Positions 5,902 through 8,064 of a stretch of 8,064 bases of DNA are shown one piece after another. The stretch comes from an uncultured Ilumatobacter sp. (GTDB lineage Bacteria; Actinomycetota; Acidimicrobiia; Acidimicrobiales; Ilumatobacteraceae), in contig CALAHA010000072.1 of assembly GCA_937891565.1 (NCBI GenBank), positions 1 through 8,064 of the forward strand, in the 5' to 3' direction. Under the pieces are notes generated by a model. That model ran no database searches, was not told the origin of the DNA, and was given only the letters and a program-made list of their open reading frames with translations. The position numbers and the translations under genes are program-made. How positions within the stretch are numbered: position 1 is the stretch's first letter; each line of letters begins with the position of its first letter.

Positions 5902-7224
5902 ATGACTGCACTCCCCCGCCTCCTCGTCATCATGGGTTCAGGCGAAACCGCTCCGACGATGACCACGCCGCATCGCCGCGTGTTCGAACAACTTGCCGCA
6001 GCAACCGGCGGCACCGTTGACGCCGTGCTCCTCGATACCCCGTTCGGGTTCCAAGAGAACGTGGAAATCCTTGCCGCCAAGACTGCCGAGTACTTCACCG
6101 ACGCGGCGCACCGGACCGTCAAGATCGCATGCCTGGCGCGAACCGACCACGGCGATGTCGTGGCAATCGAAACAGCCATCGCGAAGATCCGTGCAGCCGA
6201 CTGGATCTTTGCCGGGCCCGGCAGCCCAACCTTTGCGCTGCGCCAGTGGGCCGATACGCCGATTCCCGAGGCCATTGTCGACAAGCTCCTCAACGGCGGT
6301 GCCGTCGTGTTCTCGTCTGCTGCAGCCCTCACGCTTGGGCGGAAAACGATTCCGGTCTACGAGGTCTACAAGTCTGGCGCCGATCCGTACTGGGTCGACG
6401 GGCTCGACGTTCTGAGCGAAGTCGGTCTTCCTGTCGTTGTCATCCCGCACTACGACAACAAAGAGGGTGGCAACCACGACACGAGCAAGTGCTACCTCGG
6501 CGAGCGGCGCCTGGCGATGCTCGAACCCGAACTCGATGACGACGTATTCATCCTCGGCGTCGACGAGCACACCGGCGTGATCATCGACCTCGATGCAAAC
6601 ACCGCTGAAGTCGTCGGCAAGGGCGGAGTCACACTCCGCAAAGACGGAGTGTCGACTCGCATCGAGACCGGCACAACTGTTCCTTTCAGCACACTGCAGG
6701 CCGGCCCTGTCACACCGCTCACATCGGGGTCAGACCTCGATGTGACAGAACCAACCGACGCTGAAGCTGCTGGCGAACCAAGGTCTAGCCACGATGTGGG
6801 CGGTGTCACTGTGGGCGATGACGCGGCTGTGATTCCATCGCTCGCTGGCGATGCTGCTCGACTCGAAGCGGAATTCGACGCAGCCTTAGCAGCGCGCGAC
6901 GCCGACGGTGCCGTCAAGGCCATCCTTGAACTCGATTCGGCAATCCTCCAGTGGTCGCGGGACACGCTGCAGGGTGACGAGATGAAGCGGGCCCGCACGT
7001 CGCTGCGGTCGATGGTCGTGCGCCTCGGAGGCGCAGCGACTGCAGGGGTGCGCGACATCCGCGAGGTTCTTGGCCCGGTTGTTGAAGCAGCGCTTGCGGC
7101 ACGCGTCACCGCCAGAACCGACAAGGCCTACGCCGTGTCAGATGCCATTCGCGACAATCTCATTGCTGCCGGTATCGAGGTGCGTGACACCGCTGACGGC
7201 GCCGAATGGGTCGTTGCCGACTGA
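5902..7224 (+). CDS. Peptidase S51 / cyanophycinase-like domain fused to a cysteinyl-tRNA synthetase C-terminal domain
   Basis: A 440-residue fusion. Residues ~5-262 are a class I GATase-like serine hydrolase domain of the peptidase S51/cyanophycinase group: MGSGETAPTM (11-20), the glycine-rich AGPGSPTFALRQ (104-115), a strand and elbow VVFSSAAAL (135-143) with Ser139 as likely nucleophile, and IPHYDNKEGGNHDT (181-194), which supplies candidate catalytic His. The elbow reads S-A-A-A where cyanophycinases have S-A-G-A. Residues ~263-315 are an acidic, Ala/Gly-rich linker. Residues ~316-440 look like the C-terminal helical bundle plus small end domain of cysteinyl-tRNA synthetase; the end, AYAVSDAIRDNLIAAGIEV (409-427) then DTADGAEW, is very close to the CysRS C-terminus. 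No Rossmann catalytic core, HIGH or KMSKS is present, so it cannot aminoacylate. It is the last gene of the operon. Function is unknown; peptide or amide cleavage with an RNA- or protein-binding module is one guess. Confidence 0.85.
   Translation: MTALPRLLVIMGSGETAPTMTTPHRRVFEQLAAATGGTVDAVLLDTPFGFQENVEILAAKTAEYFTDAAHRTVKIACLARTDHGDVVAIETAIAKIRAADWIFAGPGSPTFALRQWADTPIPEAIVDKLLNGGAVVFSSAAALTLGRKTIPVYEVYKSGADPYWVDGLDVLSEVGLPVVVIPHYDNKEGGNHDTSKCYLGERRLAMLEPELDDDVFILGVDEHTGVIIDLDANTAEVVGKGGVTLRKDGVSTRIETGTTVPFSTLQAGPVTPLTSGSDLDVTEPTDAEAAGEPRSSHDVGGVTVGDDAAVIPSLAGDAARLEAEFDAALAARDADGAVKAILELDSAILQWSRDTLQGDEMKRARTSLRSMVVRLGGAATAGVRDIREVLGPVVEAALAARVTARTDKAYAVSDAIRDNLIAAGIEVRDTADGAEWVVAD
6623..6652 (+). 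repeat. Two mutually exclusive hairpins inside the S51-like gene
   Basis: GCGGAGT (6623-6629) pairs perfectly with ACTCCGC (6633-6639), giving a 7-bp stem with a 3-nt loop. ACACTCCG (6631-6638) also pairs perfectly with CGGAGTGT (6645-6652), giving an 8-bp stem with a 6-nt loop. The middle segment is shared, so only one can form. The site is near codons 241-251, close to the end of the S51 domain. It encodes a GGV...DGV pattern, so the pairing may follow from repeated Gly-Val codons. Any regulatory role is inference. Confidence 0.35.
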
Positions 7225-7240
7225 CGAGTCAGTGTGCAAC
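7213..7240. terminator. Hairpin at the convergent junction, possible bidirectional terminator
   Basis: The sequence folds as GTTGC (7213-7217) / GCAAC (7236-7240) outside, and ACTGA (7220-7224) / TCAGT (7229-7233) inside, closed by a 4-nt CGAG loop and separated by a 2x2 internal loop. It spans the plus-strand TGA stop and sits between two converging genes, where a shared terminator is expected. There is no T-run on either side, so it would not be a standard intrinsic terminator. It may act as a transcript-end stabiliser or work with Rho. Confidence 0.4.
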
Positions 7241-7249
7241 CCGCAACGG

Positions 7250-8064
7250 TTAGCTCATCGTCGCGACAACGTCAGCCTTGAGTGGCTCTTTGAGCTGCTC
7301 GACGCTGAGGTGGCACTTGATGCTGTGACCGGGCGACAGCTCGACCATCTCCGGCTCGGTGACCTCGCAGAGGCCCGCAATCGCACGGTGGCAACGGGTA
7401 TGGAAGACGCAGCCGGGCGGCGGGTTAGCCGGTGACGGAATGCTGCCGGTCAACGGAATCCGGTGCTCAGCGACACCGTCGACGCTTGGCACTGCCGAGA
7501 GCAATGCCTCGGTGTACGGGTGGTTCACACCCTCAAACATTGTTTGGGTCGCGCCGATCTCCATGATCCGACCGAGGTACATCACTGCGATGCGGTCTGC
7601 CAAGTAGCGCACGACACCAATGTCGTGGCTGATGAATAGGTAGCTCGAGCGCTGCTCATTCTGCAGCTTTGCGAGCAGGTTGAGAATCGCAGCCTGGACC
7701 GACACGTCGAGCGCCGATGTCGGTTCGTCGCAGACGACCACTTCGGGGTCGCCAGCGAAGGCGCGGGCAATGGCCACGCGCTGCTTCAGACCGCCGGACA
7801 GCTGCCGAGGGCGCATGTCGAGGTGACGAGTGGAGAGCTGCATGCCCTCAGCGATTTCCTCGACTCGCCTGTCCGCCTCAGCGCCCTTGACACCAGTCAG
7901 TTTGACGACGCTGCGGTGCAAAATGCGCCGCACGGTCCAGGCACGGTTGAGCGCTGAATCAGGGTTCTGGAAGACCATCGAGATTGCCCGTATCGACTCG
8001 TCAATTCGAGAAGTTGCCTTATCGGCCATCGTCCGGCCGCGCAAGGTGATGGCGCCACCTTCAT
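7250..8064 (-). CDS. Oligopeptide/dipeptide ABC transporter ATP-binding protein (DppD/DppF/OppF-like), partial (N-terminus outside window)
   Basis: This is the C-terminal part of an ATPase driving uptake of peptides or related small solutes. The frame is open through the right edge, reading EGGAITLRGR just inside it, so Walker A lies outside the window. A TTG at 8044 is not a real start. Visible motifs are Q-loop ISMVFQNPDSALN, signature LSGGLKQR, Walker B VVVCDEPTSALD and switch His in FISHD. The tail carries the oligopeptide-transporter C-terminal region: NHPYTEALLSAVP, then a Cys-containing GCVFHTRCHRA, a further Cys in AGLCEV and KCHL, a four-Cys pattern typical of OppD/OppF/DppD/DppF proteins. 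It ends in TAA at 7252-7250. It may be a single-domain ATPase or the second half of a fused DppD-DppF protein; the window cannot tell. It converges on the S51-like gene and is not in its operon. Confidence 0.92.
   Translation of the reverse strand, partial: EGGAITLRGRTMADKATSRIDESIRAISMVFQNPDSALNRAWTVRRILHRSVVKLTGVKGAEADRRVEEIAEGMQLSTRHLDMRPRQLSGGLKQRVAIARAFAGDPEVVVCDEPTSALDVSVQAAILNLLAKLQNEQRSSYLFISHDIGVVRYLADRIAVMYLGRIMEIGATQTMFEGVNHPYTEALLSAVPSVDGVAEHRIPLTGSIPSPANPPPGCVFHTRCHRAIAGLCEVTEPEMVELSPGHSIKCHLSVEQLKEPLKADVVATMS

Overview
The window looks like chromosomal DNA of a GC-rich actinobacterium. The genes are tightly packed, many start codons overlap the preceding stop (GTGA or ATGA), one promoter looks leaderless, and the proteins are Ala/Val/Asp/Arg-rich. 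The protein style recalls the Acidimicrobiia (Ilumatobacter-like), but that is an impression from sequence style, not a database result. No rRNA, tRNA, CRISPR array, insertion sequence or phage gene is visible.

Layout. (1) Bases 1-2214, minus strand: a three-gene metal-ion ABC importer transcribed leftwards in the order binding lipoprotein, ATPase, permease. The permease runs off the left edge. Ligand residues in the binding protein (three His and one Asp) favour zinc, with manganese possible. (2) Bases 2215-2446: a divergent intergenic region of 232 bp with two inverted repeats and a likely leaderless -10 element. (3) Bases 2447-7224, plus strand: a four-gene operon. It encodes a Gfo/Idh/MocA dehydrogenase with an extra GATase1/ThuA-like N-terminal domain, a second Gfo/Idh/MocA dehydrogenase of the Tyr type, an alpha/beta hydrolase, and a peptidase-S51 (cyanophycinase-like) domain fused to the C-terminal part of a cysteinyl-tRNA synthetase. 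(4) Bases 7225-7249: a short convergent junction; a hairpin overlaps it. (5) Bases 7250-8064, minus strand: the C-terminal two thirds or more of an oligopeptide/dipeptide ABC transporter ATPase, entering from the right edge.

How the genes may work together. The metal importer is a self-contained uptake system. The first three plus-strand genes overlap by 4 bp each, so their products are probably needed together. Two NAD(P)-linked sugar or polyol dehydrogenases plus a hydrolase suggest catabolism or modification of a carbohydrate-like substrate that must be released by ester or amide hydrolysis. The S51-CysRS fusion follows 22 bp later with its own Shine-Dalgarno. Its role in such a pathway is unknown, and it is the most unusual protein here. 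The neighbouring peptide-type transporter is convergent, so any functional link is speculative.
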